The notes under the pieces were generated by a model, which searched no databases, had not been told where the DNA came from, and worked only from the letters and a program-made list of their open reading frames with translations. From the NCBI GenBank assembly GCA_037903355.1, contig JBAJFE010000006.1:124001-188000 (forward strand): a DNA stretch of 64,000 nucleotides, in the 5' to 3' direction. Below, piece after piece: positions 23,301-36,483 of the stretch (the stretch's first letter is position 1; each line of letters opens with the position of its first letter). The DNA is from Trichuris trichiura. Taxonomy: Eukaryota > Nematoda > Enoplea > Trichinellida > Trichuridae. The translations under genes were made by a program, and so were the position numbers.

Positions 23301-25467
23301 CGTAACCCAGAACCTGCAGATTGTTTATTTTTCAGAAATCTGTTCGAAATGAGAAATTCAAGTCTGCTAAACAAAAAGGGCTGAAAGTTGCTAAAGTCTC
23401 GAAAGTGACTGCAGCAAGATTGACAATGAGAATAGCGTGGTTGGCTGATCATAAATTTCTCTTGGCCGATTGTCAATCCTTCCGCTTTAGGAATAGCCAA
23501 GCTCTTGACTTTATGTTTCATACGCCTTAAGAGTATGGGTCTGTTGAAATGCGCGAAACCATAGATTGTGATAAGAAAACAATCGATTTCACCGATACGA
23601 ACTTTAATCAAAGTTGCTCGCTATCATACTGCCCATCTTAACGCTTATACATTTAACGATTCACGGCTATGATATCAGATTTTAAAAAAACTGTCTACAA
23701 GGAGGTATCAGCTTGGGAAGCACATTTTCGCTCGTCCCAACTGTACACGTACCCAAAGTGACTATGCGGCAAAGAATGATAGCGCTGTTTCGCCTTCCTT
23801 ATTACCTTTGCACATTTTCAGCACAGCTCATGCTGGCCCACCGCTTTGGCGCTGGCACGAACTAAAAAACAAAGAATTACGAGCTACTCCAGCGCGCGCA
23901 CCTATGGTGTGATTCGAGCAGACAGCGCTGCGGTTAGATCTGCAGATGACTTTTTCCTTCTCGCAAACATGTTTCAACATGTTGAAAACGCGACTTGAAA
24001 CTTTGTCTTACTTTTGCTTGTAGCAACGTTACGCTTACCATGCTAATATTGGTAAACCACCTAAAGAGTGAACGCCGCCGTGTAAAAAGCAGGCGGCCCT
24101 CCGCGTCGCGAATATACGCCAATGTTGAATGGCTTTAACAGAAGTTTTTTCAGGGGACTTATACATGACGAACGTTCATAGCCCATTTATTTCTTGAGTA
24201 TATATGTACGCATACACGTATAATGCTGCACTTAACTTCAATTGAGTGATGCAAAGCTAGTTAAATCGATAAAGTCTACTCGTTCTAGTAAGCACTTCGT
24301 AGCATACTTATGGGCTTAGAAGTGACTGTGCGGATGAGAAGTCCGGTGAAACTATTGATTGAAGTGTCCCACCTCTTAAAAATGGTGTCAAACGTTATCG
24401 ACCGGACTTCCCAAGGGTTTGCCACGCGTTAAGACGAGATAAGATTATACATCTCAACAGACAGGCTTATCTAGTACTCGAAGCTGACAAGTTGCGCGTG
24501 TTACCGACTACAGACACTATTGAATCTACGAGAGAGACCACCTAGCAATGCTGGTGGATGCTCAAAGGAAAAGAAAAAGAAAATTATCACATTTTTTGCA
24601 CCTACCATGGTAGCGATGCTTATGATGCATTTCCCGCTCGTGTTCGCCTTGGAACATCTTTATCAAGTTGCTAATAAATGTTGACCGATAAGCGCTGGTG
24701 CAAGCTGAAAAAAAGTCCAGCAGTCGGCAATGCAAATTCGGCGGTCAACGTCGGCATTTTTTGCATCAGCGCGGAAGCAGCAAAACATGCACACAACGAC
24801 AGTATCAACTCGTGGCAACTAACCGACGTTGGCTATCTAACGGGAAGGCCAAAACAACGGAGCAGTGCATATTCAGCCAAAGCATTTTACCTCCATTGCT
24901 CCTACCCATTTGAGTAGTCGAAGAACGGCGACCGACCTTTCCTGAAGATGATCTCTAAAAGAGGAGAACGATCGAAAACTTCACCCACCTTGGGGCAAGC
25001 ATGAGGGTTTTTTAAATCGATTAGAGGTGCCCGGAACAGGTTTGCCACTGGTGGTGACGCACCAACAATATCCTGTCGATTTGTGGCACTTGAATGAGGG
25101 ATAGAAGAGCTCTGGAATATGAGAGCAGAGTCCTACCTGAATACTGGAAAACGACCCGTCCTCTTCGCATTCAGGCACAAACAAAGTGCTGAGGTTACGT
25201 TTGGCTGCCAGTTCAAGCTGAAAGGAACGTTCCAGCTGGCACCTTCCCTTCTCTAAACAAATAGAACCTGCGAACGGATAGATGCCAAAAAGACCACCGA
25301 CCCAAGCACGGTCCTCGATATTTCACCCTCACCGGATTTCCATAGCAGACAACGCGCTTCACCTCGCAAAGACTGTTGTACGTTCGTCCATCTGAACCGC
25401 ACACCGGGTCAACGACCGTGCTACTCGACGGGCACAGGACGCGAGTATCACAGGACTGTGACATAGC
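20395..25467 (-). CDS. SMOC/testican-like matricellular protein (FS-TY-EC-TY-EC)
   Basis: Secreted, Ca2+-binding matrix protein of the SPARC superfamily; SMOC members modulate BMP signalling. Minus-strand exons in order: 25467-25302, 25252-25137, 25088 to about 24985, probably a helix exon near 21.96-22.0 kb, 21873-21670, 21479-21213, 21153-20921, 20835-20689 and 20637-20395. Domains: follistatin/Kazal (DPVCGSDGRTYNSLC); thyroglobulin-1 (CQLER, FVPECEEDGSF, CHKSTGYCWCV); a first EF-hand pair (DVNHDNKISSGE and DLDHDRKISRSE); a linker; a second thyroglobulin-1 (DCRSQRQRALE, CHKLTGFCWCSD); then a C-terminal EC domain (MDKNKNKKLERKEW and DSNGDSVITEKEW). Most exon junctions were checked for phase. 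Unresolved are the true N-terminus (a hydrophobic stretch before 25468 may be the signal peptide) and the 2.9-kb gap after the first thyroglobulin domain, which may hide exons. Domain order is unusual (see findings). Confidence 0.88.
24941..24981 (+). repeat. Possible hammerhead-like motif, copy 6
   Basis: CTGAAGAT, a GATC...GATC stem enclosing TCT/AGA, then GAAAACTTC. It resembles the other copies in order and spacing but has a longer loop, and it lies beside an exon of the SMOC-like gene. It may be chance. Confidence 0.3.
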
Positions 25468-25569
25468 CTGCAAAAGTGGCATCATCATTTCAGGCAATGC
25501 TGTGACGAGGAACAAACAGCTAGTCGTTCTTTCACCCATTGATTGTTGGGACCACTGCACGCTCAATAA

Positions 25570-28500
25570 GGCGCCACTAAGGCGGAGCCGACCGCAGATA
25601 CTAATGACTAGCCCAAATATTTATCTACTTCAGTGAAACGATAAAGGTCGAGTTCTGACGTTTCGAATGCAAACGACGTCACCGCCGGTAAGCACTTGAT
25701 AAATTATGACCATTTAAAACAAGTAATCTAATTGAATTCAAACAACTGCCACGGCTGAACGACAACGCAGAGCTTGCTTTAGTCAATGGTTTCACCACCA
25801 AAACAGCTGTGACCTTCGTCGTATAAAATTGCACAAGCGAGTGAACGGCAAACCACTTCAACTCTCAAGATATTGTCTATTTTTTTAAAAAAACGTGTCT
25901 GCGCCGGTCGCAGTCTATATTTACGTCTGAAAGCAAATCATTACGCAACTTAAGCCGCACTCTCTACCGAAGAGCTTTCAAGGGTAATGTGATGCTTAAT
26001 AATCGCTACTTGTCCTGTCAGCTCGGTGAAGTCGCAATAAAGGATATCAACCCGTCGAAAGCGCCGTAACAAATGAGCTTCGCTTAATCGGAATCTCATT
26101 TCCACCCGATATGATTAAAGAGGGAATTCCCAAGCTGGGCCCAGCGACGCCTGTGCGTTAGTGACGTAGGCGATTGACAAATTGGCATGCCATTACTGCA
26201 CAGTGGGGGCTAACTCTCTCAAGACCGTTGAGGCGATCCATTGTGCTGCCGTTTCTACGGGACAGCCGGTTCCTTTTCGCCGGCGCGCAGCAAAACACCT
26301 CTGCTCGAGTGGACACCTCTGTTCATCCCCCTACTGAGGGTCAATGGCCATTCCAACCGTACACCGCGGGAGCTCTATACCCACGAATTAGGCCGGTCGA
26401 GCTGAACAAAAAGAGAAAGAATTGTTGACCTCATAGCTGTCTTGGCGTCTGGCCATTTCCTGAAGCCGTCCCGGCGTTAAGAATGACAGTTTCATTTGAA
26501 AAATATGTAACGCTTGCCTGACCGATGGAATGCGGTTTGTTAACGATAAAGCGACCGATCGACTGCCGACTGCCTGTACCACACGTCAAAGTTAGACATA
26601 ACAGACAGCCACAGACGACAGCCGGTACGCAAATAAGTTTGCAAGGCAAATAGGCTATGGGCAGCTGCCACTTACCGGGGAAATGCTGGTCGGTGAACCG
26701 CGACCGCTAGCCGAACATAACAAGACGATTAGGGCCGAACAGAACGAAAGCCTCCAGTGGCAGAAGTTGTTAGGCCATTCTCTGATCCGACGAGCTATTA
26801 AGCAATGAGCGGATACCATGGCAGGGTTAACGAAGCGACAGCTTTGCCGATTGTCGAACTTCGCTGGGGCTCGTACGGGACACTTCTGAAAGCAACAGAC
26901 TACGGTAGGTAACAATGTGGTCAATGTACTCGAACGGATCGGTTCTTCTGCCAAACTATGCTACTGTATAGCAACCGCACTTACAATGAGTGAGCTACTT
27001 ACCCAATCGGCAAAATTTTTATGGCTATTGCCTTTGGCCAATACAGCTGCAATGAGATGGCCGCTGTGCCATGGTCGTCAGTGTGGGGCGACGTGTTTGC
27101 TCAAAATAGTCATTCACTCTTGACAGGAGAGACGACGGTGACTCAAGGTGCTCGAAGAGGCCGACCAATAAGTGGAAACGGGCGCAGGTGACTGCCACCG
27201 ACGACCGATACGCTCGTGGGAATGTGGTCACGCAGACAATACGGCGACGCGCTCGTGAAGGACGGGTGGAGCTTCTTCGGCGGCTCTGCTCCAATGAACC
27301 GTGTCCAATGGTCGTTCAACGAGCTTTAGGCCCTCTTTAACTGCCTCATTTCGACCCGCTCTACACGGCCACACTCGATCAATCGACCCATTAATCAAGC
27401 CTTATCAAGAAGCTTCAAGTGTTTTGTAAGCCATTTTTTCTGCCTCAAAGTCACCCAAGAGAAACCGCGTTCAAACTTTGCATAAAGCTCGCGTGACTTC
27501 CAGGAAACTAACTTGACATATTTTAAAAGCTGACAAAGTGCGTTATTTCTTCGAAGCACCCAGCGGTGGTCCGAATGAAAAATACAGTGAACAGCTTGAA
27601 TCCCGCTATGTAAAGGCGATTAGAAAAAATAATCTCATGTTTTTCTTGTTGTAAATTAATTGATATGTAGTTGTTTTTAAATGAAACCGCGCTCATGCCG
27701 AAAAGGAAGAGCTTCATATTCCTCCTTCCATTTGATCACGCTCAATGCAGCAGTGCACTGAGAAGACTCAAATGAACTGCAGATCTATTAAAAACAAATA
27801 CCAGCGATTTCAACCGATAAAGTATGGAATATTTTTCGCGCAAAGCAACTTTGCACTCGAAGTGTCGCTCATGGAAAGGTAGTAACGCGCTGGTCAGGCT
27901 TGCGCATTTCAATGTGAGAAACGGAAAATCGTATACGTGCGAACATATGCTCAATGCAATCTTGAAGGGAACGAAATTTAAAATGTTTTACTGCCAGGGC
28001 TTACGTTGAAATGCTGCGCTGGGAACCGCGTCAGACAGGAAGTGGTATCCGTAAATTGTGCGATCACTCAGGATAAGTATGTTAGAGGCTTTTAGTCATA
28101 CATTAACCATGCTCAATTGACGAATTGGCTTCTTGGATGACTGCCACCTGATACTGAAAAGGTTTACGTAGTATCACGTCCTAGTTCGTCCTTTGCCAAT
28201 TGAAGCACCGGCAACTTCGCAAAGCTTTTTGCGTCGTCAGTTGCCGAACCGAACATATTCAAATCTGTGGTCTTTCAGCCTATCCGTGTCGCCATCAGCA
28301 GCAGCATATTATTTTTCTAAACAGGACAGATTCGTCGAATACAATGTCACCTCACAGAAGATCGATGAGCTTCCTTGAATGCTACGAAGTCGATGACTTT
28401 TGGTAGAAAACACTTGACGTATCACGAAAGTTTAAGCTAGGAAAGAAAATTGATTTACGATGTTAAAAAACTCCTTTATTCTATCGCACTAATACAGACG

Positions 28501-29530
28501 TGATGAAAGAAACATGCAGTCATCATTACTCCTTTTCATTTGAATCATGAAAGCGCCTTGAAGCCGTAAAATCTGCCCTTCCAGTAAATGTCGCTCTTGA
28601 GACATACCTAGAAGACTTCAAGCGAAACTTTGAATCTACTACTAAAGGCCTACAGAGTGGACTACTAAAGAACTCGGTAAGTTGACGTACGTAAGGAAAC
28701 AGAAACTATCCCTGTAAAAATACACTCAATATACGCACGACATATTAATTAGATACTACCAATTGTAGGATTTGGTGTAATTTCGCAAAAAGTTTCGAAA
28801 CTAATGCCATCTTTTTACTGTAATTACAACCTACGTTTTCCAGATAAATGATGAATTCAAACAGTAGGCATTGATAGATGTATGTCTAATGAAATGTAGG
28901 ATGTTTCTTAACAGGTATTTAGCTGTTCATATTCCAAACATGTTACTTACCCAACTTACACTTTAAAAAGGTATACCGGTTGAAACTGCTACACTGGTGA
29001 ACATAAATCTTGTCTAAACCATCCACAACGATTAAGATTACAAAACTGATATATCGTAGAGGTAGAGCAAAAAAAATTGGTTCGATTCGTTTACCTCATT
29101 CAATCAGACAAAATTATTAATACGCTTATTTACTGACCTACGCACCATTAATCGCGAAAAAATCACAACGAGAATTATCCGCACCAAAAAACTTAACTTT
29201 TATTTGCGGCAATCTATTACAATCAGTTTTCCTATACCAAAAGACGTAGCGTCGTGTTCGCGGTCACGTGCAACAACAGCTGTGATGAAAGCTTATCCGC
29301 ATCAAAGAGCAGAAAGCAAAAAGCGTCGTTTCCTTTGGGCATTCCGTTGTTTTTGAGCTAAGAGATCAATATATTACAAAGTACAGTTATTAGTTTCATA
29401 TTTCTTCCGTATCGCTGAAAAGACTTCCGCGCATTTTGTTCCTATCCCTCATTTTGCCCACTTTACACGTTTCATGCAAAGCGAGATCATCCACGAATAC
29501 ACTCATCGCGCATCTCGCCTGTAATTGGAA
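25570..29530. other. No gene recognised; includes a GC-richer block at 26.0-27.4 kb
   Basis: The part at about 26.0-27.4 kb is visibly richer in G and C than its surroundings, yet overlapping frames on both strands show no domain. It lies upstream of the SMOC-like gene and could hold its promoter or 5' exons. The remaining sequence is AT-rich without recognisable features. Confidence 0.35.
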
Positions 29531-30183
29531 AATATGCTCTCTGTTGAAGGTATCTTTATTACGGCTTCTCCCGTTAAGACTTAAAGTAAAAAAATGATTT
29601 TTTTTTCTTTCCGGAGCTTTCAGGTCTTTCGCGACCCGTCTTCAGCGGTGAGATAAAGTGTAGTGCGTGGGGTACAATTCAACTTTCATCGCTTTCCGTG
29701 GTTTTAAAACGAGAGTTTAAAGATTTTAAAGGTTATTTCTTCTTTGTCTGTCAGCTGCCATTCCCTTACTCCTGTATTCTCATAGGGAGATTTGTCCGTG
29801 TATTTGGGCGAGCTTCTAGTTTTTTCTTCCATTTTTAACCCTTTGTTAGAAACTAGAAGCTCGCCCAAATACACGGACAAATCTCCCTATGAGAATACAG
29901 GAGTAAGGGAATGGCAGCTGACAGACAAACAAGAAATAACCTTTAAAATCTTTAAACTCTCGTTTTAAAACCACGGAAAGCGATGAAAGTTGAATTGTAC
30001 CCCACGCACTACACTTTATCTCACCGCTGAAGACGGGTCGCGAAAGACCTGAAAGCTCCGGAAAGAAAGAAAAAATCATTTTTTTTACTTTAAGTCTTAA
30101 CGGGAGAAGCCGTAATAAAGATACCTTCAATATGAAAACGCACACTCCCGTACCAAAGCAGCAGGTTTTCAATATGCTCTCTG
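29531..30183. repeat. 640-bp palindromic element with 13-bp flanking repeats, motif copy 7
   Basis: The left half (about 29549-29845) and right half (about 29850-30122) are almost perfect reverse complements with a very short centre near 29840, so the DNA can fold into a hairpin of roughly 280 bp. Each arm carries the recurrent motif (29613-29645 minus, 30027-30060 plus): CTGAAGAC, GGGTC, GCGAAA, GACCT, GAAAGCTCCGG. The right side has an extra end, TATGAAAACGCACACTCCCG, also found in the 16-kb element. AATATGCTCTCTG occurs directly repeated at 29531-29543 and 30171-30183, fitting a target-site duplication. No protein-coding capacity was recognised. Confidence 0.8.
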
Positions 30184-33100
30184 AACTATCAACCGGATGA
30201 GTCCTGCGATTCAAGCTAATTTTGAAGACAGAACAACTTGTTTCCGCTTTAAAAAATAGTAATATTGTAACGCCATAGGCGTTTTATTTGCCAGATTTTT
30301 TAAGTGCAAGAATTCATCCGGGAAAAGAAAGCATAATTTTTTAGCCAATGTTATCGTGCAGTGAAAACATATGTAATACTTTCCAAGACTGTCTGTCTTT
30401 TAAAACAAAGAAATGAACAGTCCTTAATTTAATTGTGACATAATTGGGTTGGTATTCAAGTACTTAAAAGCTGTAATTTTTGTCGTTTCTTACGGAGACA
30501 TACTGTTGCTCGTAATAAAGTGTCCGTAAGTAGAGAAATGGTCCAGTCAGAAGGATTAACAAATGTTAGAAAAAAATATGACAAAACACGAACGTTTTGT
30601 TCAATGAACGGTGCTTCCCAGATTAGCCTTATCTAGTCTTCTGCGTAAGCAAGGGATAACGAAAGACTATGCGCCGTCAATACATGACTAGTATATGTAA
30701 TTTAAAGGCAACATTAACTGAAGTGCGTAATTACTTGTTAAAAAGAAAACCCATTTATTGACCTATTGAATTCAAACTAATGTAAGATACATCTACTGGA
30801 ATACAAAAAAGCCGGCATGATTTTGGAAAAACATAATCTGCTAAACGCAGACAGATCTATAGCTCTTGGTTAAAAATTTGAACAAGTCAACGTACCATCA
30901 AAGTGGAAGCGAAGCCTTCCATTATATGTCTTTTGGCGATGCACTTATTCAATGAAAAGCTTAGTCAATGCGACGGATACGATCCAGTCTCGTTTGCAAA
31001 TTTGCTAGGTAAAACTTTTCTTAAGACGATTCCTAAAGCTTAAATTGCCTATCTAAACAACCGAGAACGTTAAGTACACTTTTGAACATGTAATGAACAT
31101 TGGAATTGACGTCCTGAAAGCGATACTGCGTACAAGCCAAACTGTTTACTTAATTGAACTTGTACGTTTCGTTCCACTGAAGGTTATAAAAAAGACTTAT
31201 CTGCAGTCACCATCCGGCTGATTTAACAAAAATTATTGATAAAAATGGCCAAATGCGACCTCATTTGTAAAAATGGCCCTATTTCCAAGTTGAAAATTTT
31301 TCTACAAAACTGAGTTCTTGCCCCAATATTGAAGCGACACTTTCAAAAATGGGTAAACGTCAATGGAGCTTAAATGCCCAACTGGCGGAACATCCCTGAG
31401 CGTCGAAGGAAATACAACATAAACTCGATTCTTTTAAATTTTGACTATGCGAAATGTCTGTTAAATTGAACTAGCCAGGTGGGACAGAACCTTGAATGGA
31501 ACATTTTTATTAACACAGGGCTAGCCGGAACCTTCAGTGATATTGCCACAGAAGAGAATGCGTTTTTTATGAACAAATGCTGGAGTTTCACAGTCGTGGA
31601 TAGCATTTCCTGACACACGTACAACACTGACCCTGCCACACTGTCCGTGTTAAGAACACTATGTCGACTGGGTATCCTGCGAGGTAGGTTCCTACAGTAG
31701 AAATTTTGATGGTTGCTGAGATTAGGTTTACAAAGAAGAGAACGCAGTAGAATCAGTGAAAGCGTTAACACTTTTCTAATATCCAACTAATCTGGCAACG
31801 GACAAACTATTATCAACTTGACATAAAGAATATTTTAGCCTCCACTCATTGAAAAATGCTGGAACTGTTAAATCAGTATTAAACATATAATGAAAGCAGG
31901 AGAAGCAGAAGAAGAATTTGATCACGATGAAATAGGTTATAAGATGTCTTCAACGTTTTCAGCTTGCCGCGTTTCGAAAAGTGGGAATTCAACTTAGAAT
32001 TCTACGTTTGAAAAGCAACCGCTTACAGTTTTAAACTAGACTTCCAAATTTGGTTATTTAAAATAAATGTGAATCTCCTACTTCGGCTTTGAAATAGACA
32101 AACTATCGTACAAAATTGTATAAACACGTTAACACTAATAGGTCAGACCGAAAGATGCGAGAAAGACTGACGAAGAACGCAAAATTACCGATATCTAAAC
32201 TTTCCGTTAGCATAAATACAATAAGTTTAGATAACCGAGTTTCCAAATTCAGTATTAAAAAATCAGCATTCTTAAGTGAAGATTTTAATTCGCATATAGC
32301 GCTTAGGAGCACACGTTTTTGAAGAATGGAACATTTTAATGGGCGGATTTAGGCGAGAGGTTCTCCTCCTTTGAGTGTTTGTTATGGTTGAAAACGGAGC
32401 GCGTGGGGCTCCGAAAGCTTCAAGGGAACCGTTTAAAATTACAAATAAACAGGTCGTATTATATCCGTGATATGTAAACATATGATGAAACGTTTATGGT
32501 AATAAAATACAACTTCGTAGTAATGACTATCAAGTCAATGTGACCGCTAAAAATAAAATGCGCCATTTGAGAAGCACTTCTCATGCGTACTACCAAGGCT
32601 ACTGCTGAAGGTCAGCTTATAGTAACTTTCGAAGTCAAAGATTCAAGTTTTTTGAATTTACAATACATTTATAATTCTACTTTCGATACGAATATGAACA
32701 ACAGGCCTTCACCAGCTGAACGCGCGGAGTTCGGTGTAGACTTAGACTTAAGGATCCAACTGTGCTTTGAACCTTACCTTTGGAACCTTGATGACAAGCT
32801 GCTGATGGTCGAATCGTCGAAGTAACACTACCTAAACGATGGCGCAGCACCAAGGCTACCGCGTCAAAACGACCTCTTCCAAACATCCTATATTAACATT
32901 CATCTGTGACCAATAATTTACCATATTTCAATAAAACTTTGTCTGTCAATTACAGCTTCATTTTGCATTACCATACTGAGCAGTGAATTCTCAGAGAAAA
33001 TTTATCAAAAGGTGTTGATGAACAGTGCGAAATTTAAAATAACACCACTGTTCAGAAAGATGGCACGCCACTCGTGGCTCCTATTCCAATATTATCAACA

Positions 33101-36100
33101 GGAAATGTTGTTAAGGCGCTACAGTGAACTTCCAAGATGCCGAACAAAAAATTCACGTTCACTTGCGCTAGCAATCTTACTATTGACATACAGCCTGCCT
33201 AAGTTTATGTAAATACGCGAAACATTAAGCTCGAAAACAAAGTAAACGAATATCCCCTACTAATAGCTATAAGCTTCATAGTATCAGAGCAAAGCGCTCA
33301 GAATAAGATGCATACGTTAGGTATACAACTCCTCTAGTTTCGCGCAGCAAAACTCTATTTCGGTTAAGACAAAGCCGGTAAGTTGTCCATGCTATGAACG
33401 GCCGTCAGATAATTTACACACAGAAATAAATCTGTTTCCAAAAGGCCCTTTAGGATCAATAAGTCTTGCCGCTCAAAAATTACAAAAAACATACTTATGG
33501 GAAGCAATAGGTTCCAGCCCATCCAAAATACCTCCTCGTTTTACGAGAAGTATAGCTGAACGGAAGGCGAGCAAAACAAGGCAACGACTTTAGTTTTGCA
33601 GCTGCTTGCCTTGCTTGGAAAACGGATTTGATGCTCATCAGATCATTCTTTGGGTAGTTAACCTCCTATTCTTTCAAGGCGAACAAATTAAAATTATCTC
33701 TAATGAAACAAACCGGTTACATATTACTGCGTTTACCGGTATTCAACAATTCACAAAACAGATGCATAAGCGCAAAAGTGGCTACAACATACTACAGCGA
33801 AGAGTTGGATCAACAACTCCAAATGGTAGTTCAGACATACAATAGTAGGGTGCCTCACAAGCGCGCAACAGCAGGAAGAAACTATCATAGAAAGACTTCA
33901 ACAAATAATCTCAGCAACACGTAAAGATCATAATGGTAGCTTGCTTGTACGATAGAGGGGAAACACAAATTCAGCGACTTACTTTCATGGCAGTTCATTG
34001 ATAAACAAATAATTACGCAGTCTTATTATGCCCTTGATGTTGTATGTAATCAAACTTCTATTAATGGCATATTACTCAAGAAGATAAGCAGAAAATTGTC
34101 GTCGGAACTACGAACGCGCTTCTACTAGCGGAAATGACCGTTGGCTGAAGAAAACAAAAGCAATGACTTTGAGGGAAATTTTCCCGCGTGGAATAACAGC
34201 ATGTTTGACTTCCCGTAAAATGAAACAAAAAACAACCTAGCTTAAAGCTATAGGCAGAATCAGTGCTGACGATGATGGGACCACAGTGCCTATATTTTTT
34301 AAAAACAAGAAAGCCACTATCTTTTAACAGGTATATACATATATTAGAGGAAACCACTACAATTGCCGCGCTACAATTTATTTATTGCCCAACAGTAGGC
34401 TTAAAGTACCAGCGACCTTCCTCGACGATCCAAACGTTGTAAATAATACTTTTTATGCTTGTTCTTGTAAGTCTGTTTTTCAATGTCACACCCGAGGGGC
34501 GGTTTGGAGCACATTCTTTTTCCTTTGTCACATAAGCGGTGCACCACCCATACCGCGAAGTTGCGTGTGCAAATTCGGCAAGGATAAAAGAGCTGCTGAT
34601 CGCCATTGAGAGATCGTATCCCATGTAAACAACCCCCGCAGTGAACAAAGGTGAGCCGGCGCTTAGGAGGCCATCAGGCTGAGCGATCTCTTGCCGCACA
34701 ATGTGGAGCACACATCAGACGGCGATTTGTAAAAGTGAAAACTTGGCTATCTTAGGGAACGCCGTCTTACTGTGTCAGTCAGCATGATCAGTTAGACGAT
34801 CCATCATAATTTCCTCATCAGACTTTCGAATGGCCTACGCGCCGTTCGAAGCAATTTGCTAACTGTCTCACATCTGTTTCAACTGTCAGGCCGCAACTTT
34901 TCAGCACATCTCTTTGCAAGTAGCCGCTCTACTCGTGACCAAAGGGCGAACCAGAGCAAAAGCCTGACGGGAGCAAATTGACCAACTTCCAGCCGCTGAT
35001 CGCGGCAGATAAAAATGACGCAAAGAACGACGTCGTTGTCGCCGCCACGTCGGACATAGTGACACAGTCAGTCATTCAATTAATGTATAGCCAAAGAGTG
35101 ACAATCAGTCAAACGGTCACTCCTGTTCGTACAATAATGACAGGACAACAGTGATACACGAATGGTCGTTAAATTAGCGGTTACCGTGACGACGAAGCAC
35201 CTTTGGAGAAATCTACCCAAGTTTTGAACGCTCACTAGCCTCATGCCGTTACTGACCTTGCTGCGTCAGCTGGGCAGCTTCGTCTCCAAGTTGGAGACAA
35301 ACCTCTCAGGAGATATTTCAAGACGAACTGAACGTCGATGCGTCAATAGGGCAGGTGGTTGAATTAGACAAGGTAACCTACCTGTCAATGGATGGACGCA
35401 AAGGAAAACTACCCTTCCTTACTTCCCTCTTTCCGATGGTTAACTCATATCGAGTTGCAGTTGCCAAGAAAGGACAGGTGCCTACAAGATTTTTGCATAT
35501 TGAGCAACTATCACTAGCTAAGCCGTCTCATCCTCTTTCCTAACCGGTGTGCAAAAACAATCAGATTAAGTGAAGCAGCTCAACTATAAAGAAATACTAC
35601 TTCATTGGCTTAACCCTAAATGTCGCCAGGAAGTCAGGGATGCGACGCTAATTGTAATGACCAGTTCCGATGGCATGTAACCAGCTCATTCACCCAAGTC
35701 CATTTGATTCACAGGTGACCGCCGGCCAATATTCACTTGAGCAATAGGCTAAGAGAACAAGAGCTGCCCGGGTGGCAAACTGCAGGGCCGCAGGGTCAGG
35801 GCGGTTCAACAATCATTGTCAAAGTCGCATTGTGACCATCTTAGAAAACAATTGAGCGCAGCCGAACGTCGGCAACGGAATAATTAACGCACTGAGGCTC
35901 CAACCACGCAGTAATACGCCGGTCCACTTGTTCACCTCCGCATTGGACATGCAATTGGAGACAATAGACAACGTCCGTAAATTGTCTTCCGCAAGGCAAC
36001 TAAGACATGCCTGACTAGTTGCAAATATTTATCCCGCTGCGAATCTTAAGGTGACGACCGCCGTGGCCAAAAGGGTTCTGGCGCAGTAATTACAACTTGC

Positions 36101-36483
36101 CGATTTTTTGGCAACTACAATTCGCAGGGCCGCTCCTTTCCCTTTCGCCTAGCATACTGCCTTCTTCCGCTATCTGATGCGCGAAGATGTTATTAGTAAC
36201 GAGCCACCACCTAAACCTAATGCAGCTTTAAGGAACTACGTTTCAACGCTTTTTACGAGTTGGAACAAAAGTGAAGAAAACAACTAGCTTATAGAGCTCG
36301 ACTATAGTGAGCGACGGATTTTCAATGGGCAAACAGAAACTATCATCGCAGACTAGTTTAATGGCATACAGTAGTAGACGTCGCTAAAATATTCCAACGG
36401 AACTGGGTAGAAGTTTTCGCTGGGACCAAACTTGAAGGCAACAATACGGAATCAAGGCCACCGTTTCGCATACAACTTCTTGG
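30184..36483. other. 6.3 kb without a recognised gene
   Basis: AT-rich up to about 34.3 kb, then visibly GC-richer. Frames of up to about 120 codons occur but show no domain, and the longer ones overlap frames on the other strand. One retroelement-like motif lies at 32387-32516 (listed separately). The GC-richer part lies on the 3' side of the lin-32-like gene and may carry regulatory sequence. Confidence 0.35.
32387..32516 (+). mobile_element. Retroelement-like fragment, hammerhead-like motif copy 8
   Basis: GTTGAAAAC, stem GGAGC/GCTCC with a G-rich loop, then GAAAGCTTC at 32387-32420. About 80 bases later comes GTAATAAAATACAACTTC (32499-32516). The same motif, spacing and 18-base end recur at 48467-48586, so these are two copies of one element type, here with a mutated first box. 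Confidence 0.5.

Noticed and set aside
23934..24122. Possible SMOC exon on the minus strand (AYIRDAEGRLLF, before an ATG/GTAAGC donor)
   Set aside because: Plausible splice sites but no similarity to SMOC sequence; not enough to include.
26388..27294. Several 64-99 codon frames on both strands in a GC-richer block
   Set aside because: They overlap each other and show no motif. Possibly regulatory DNA rather than exons.
35280..35310. Perfect short palindrome GTCTCCAAGTTGGAGAC
   Set aside because: Isolated 17-base palindrome with no neighbouring repeat, gene or operator-like context; expected occasionally by chance.
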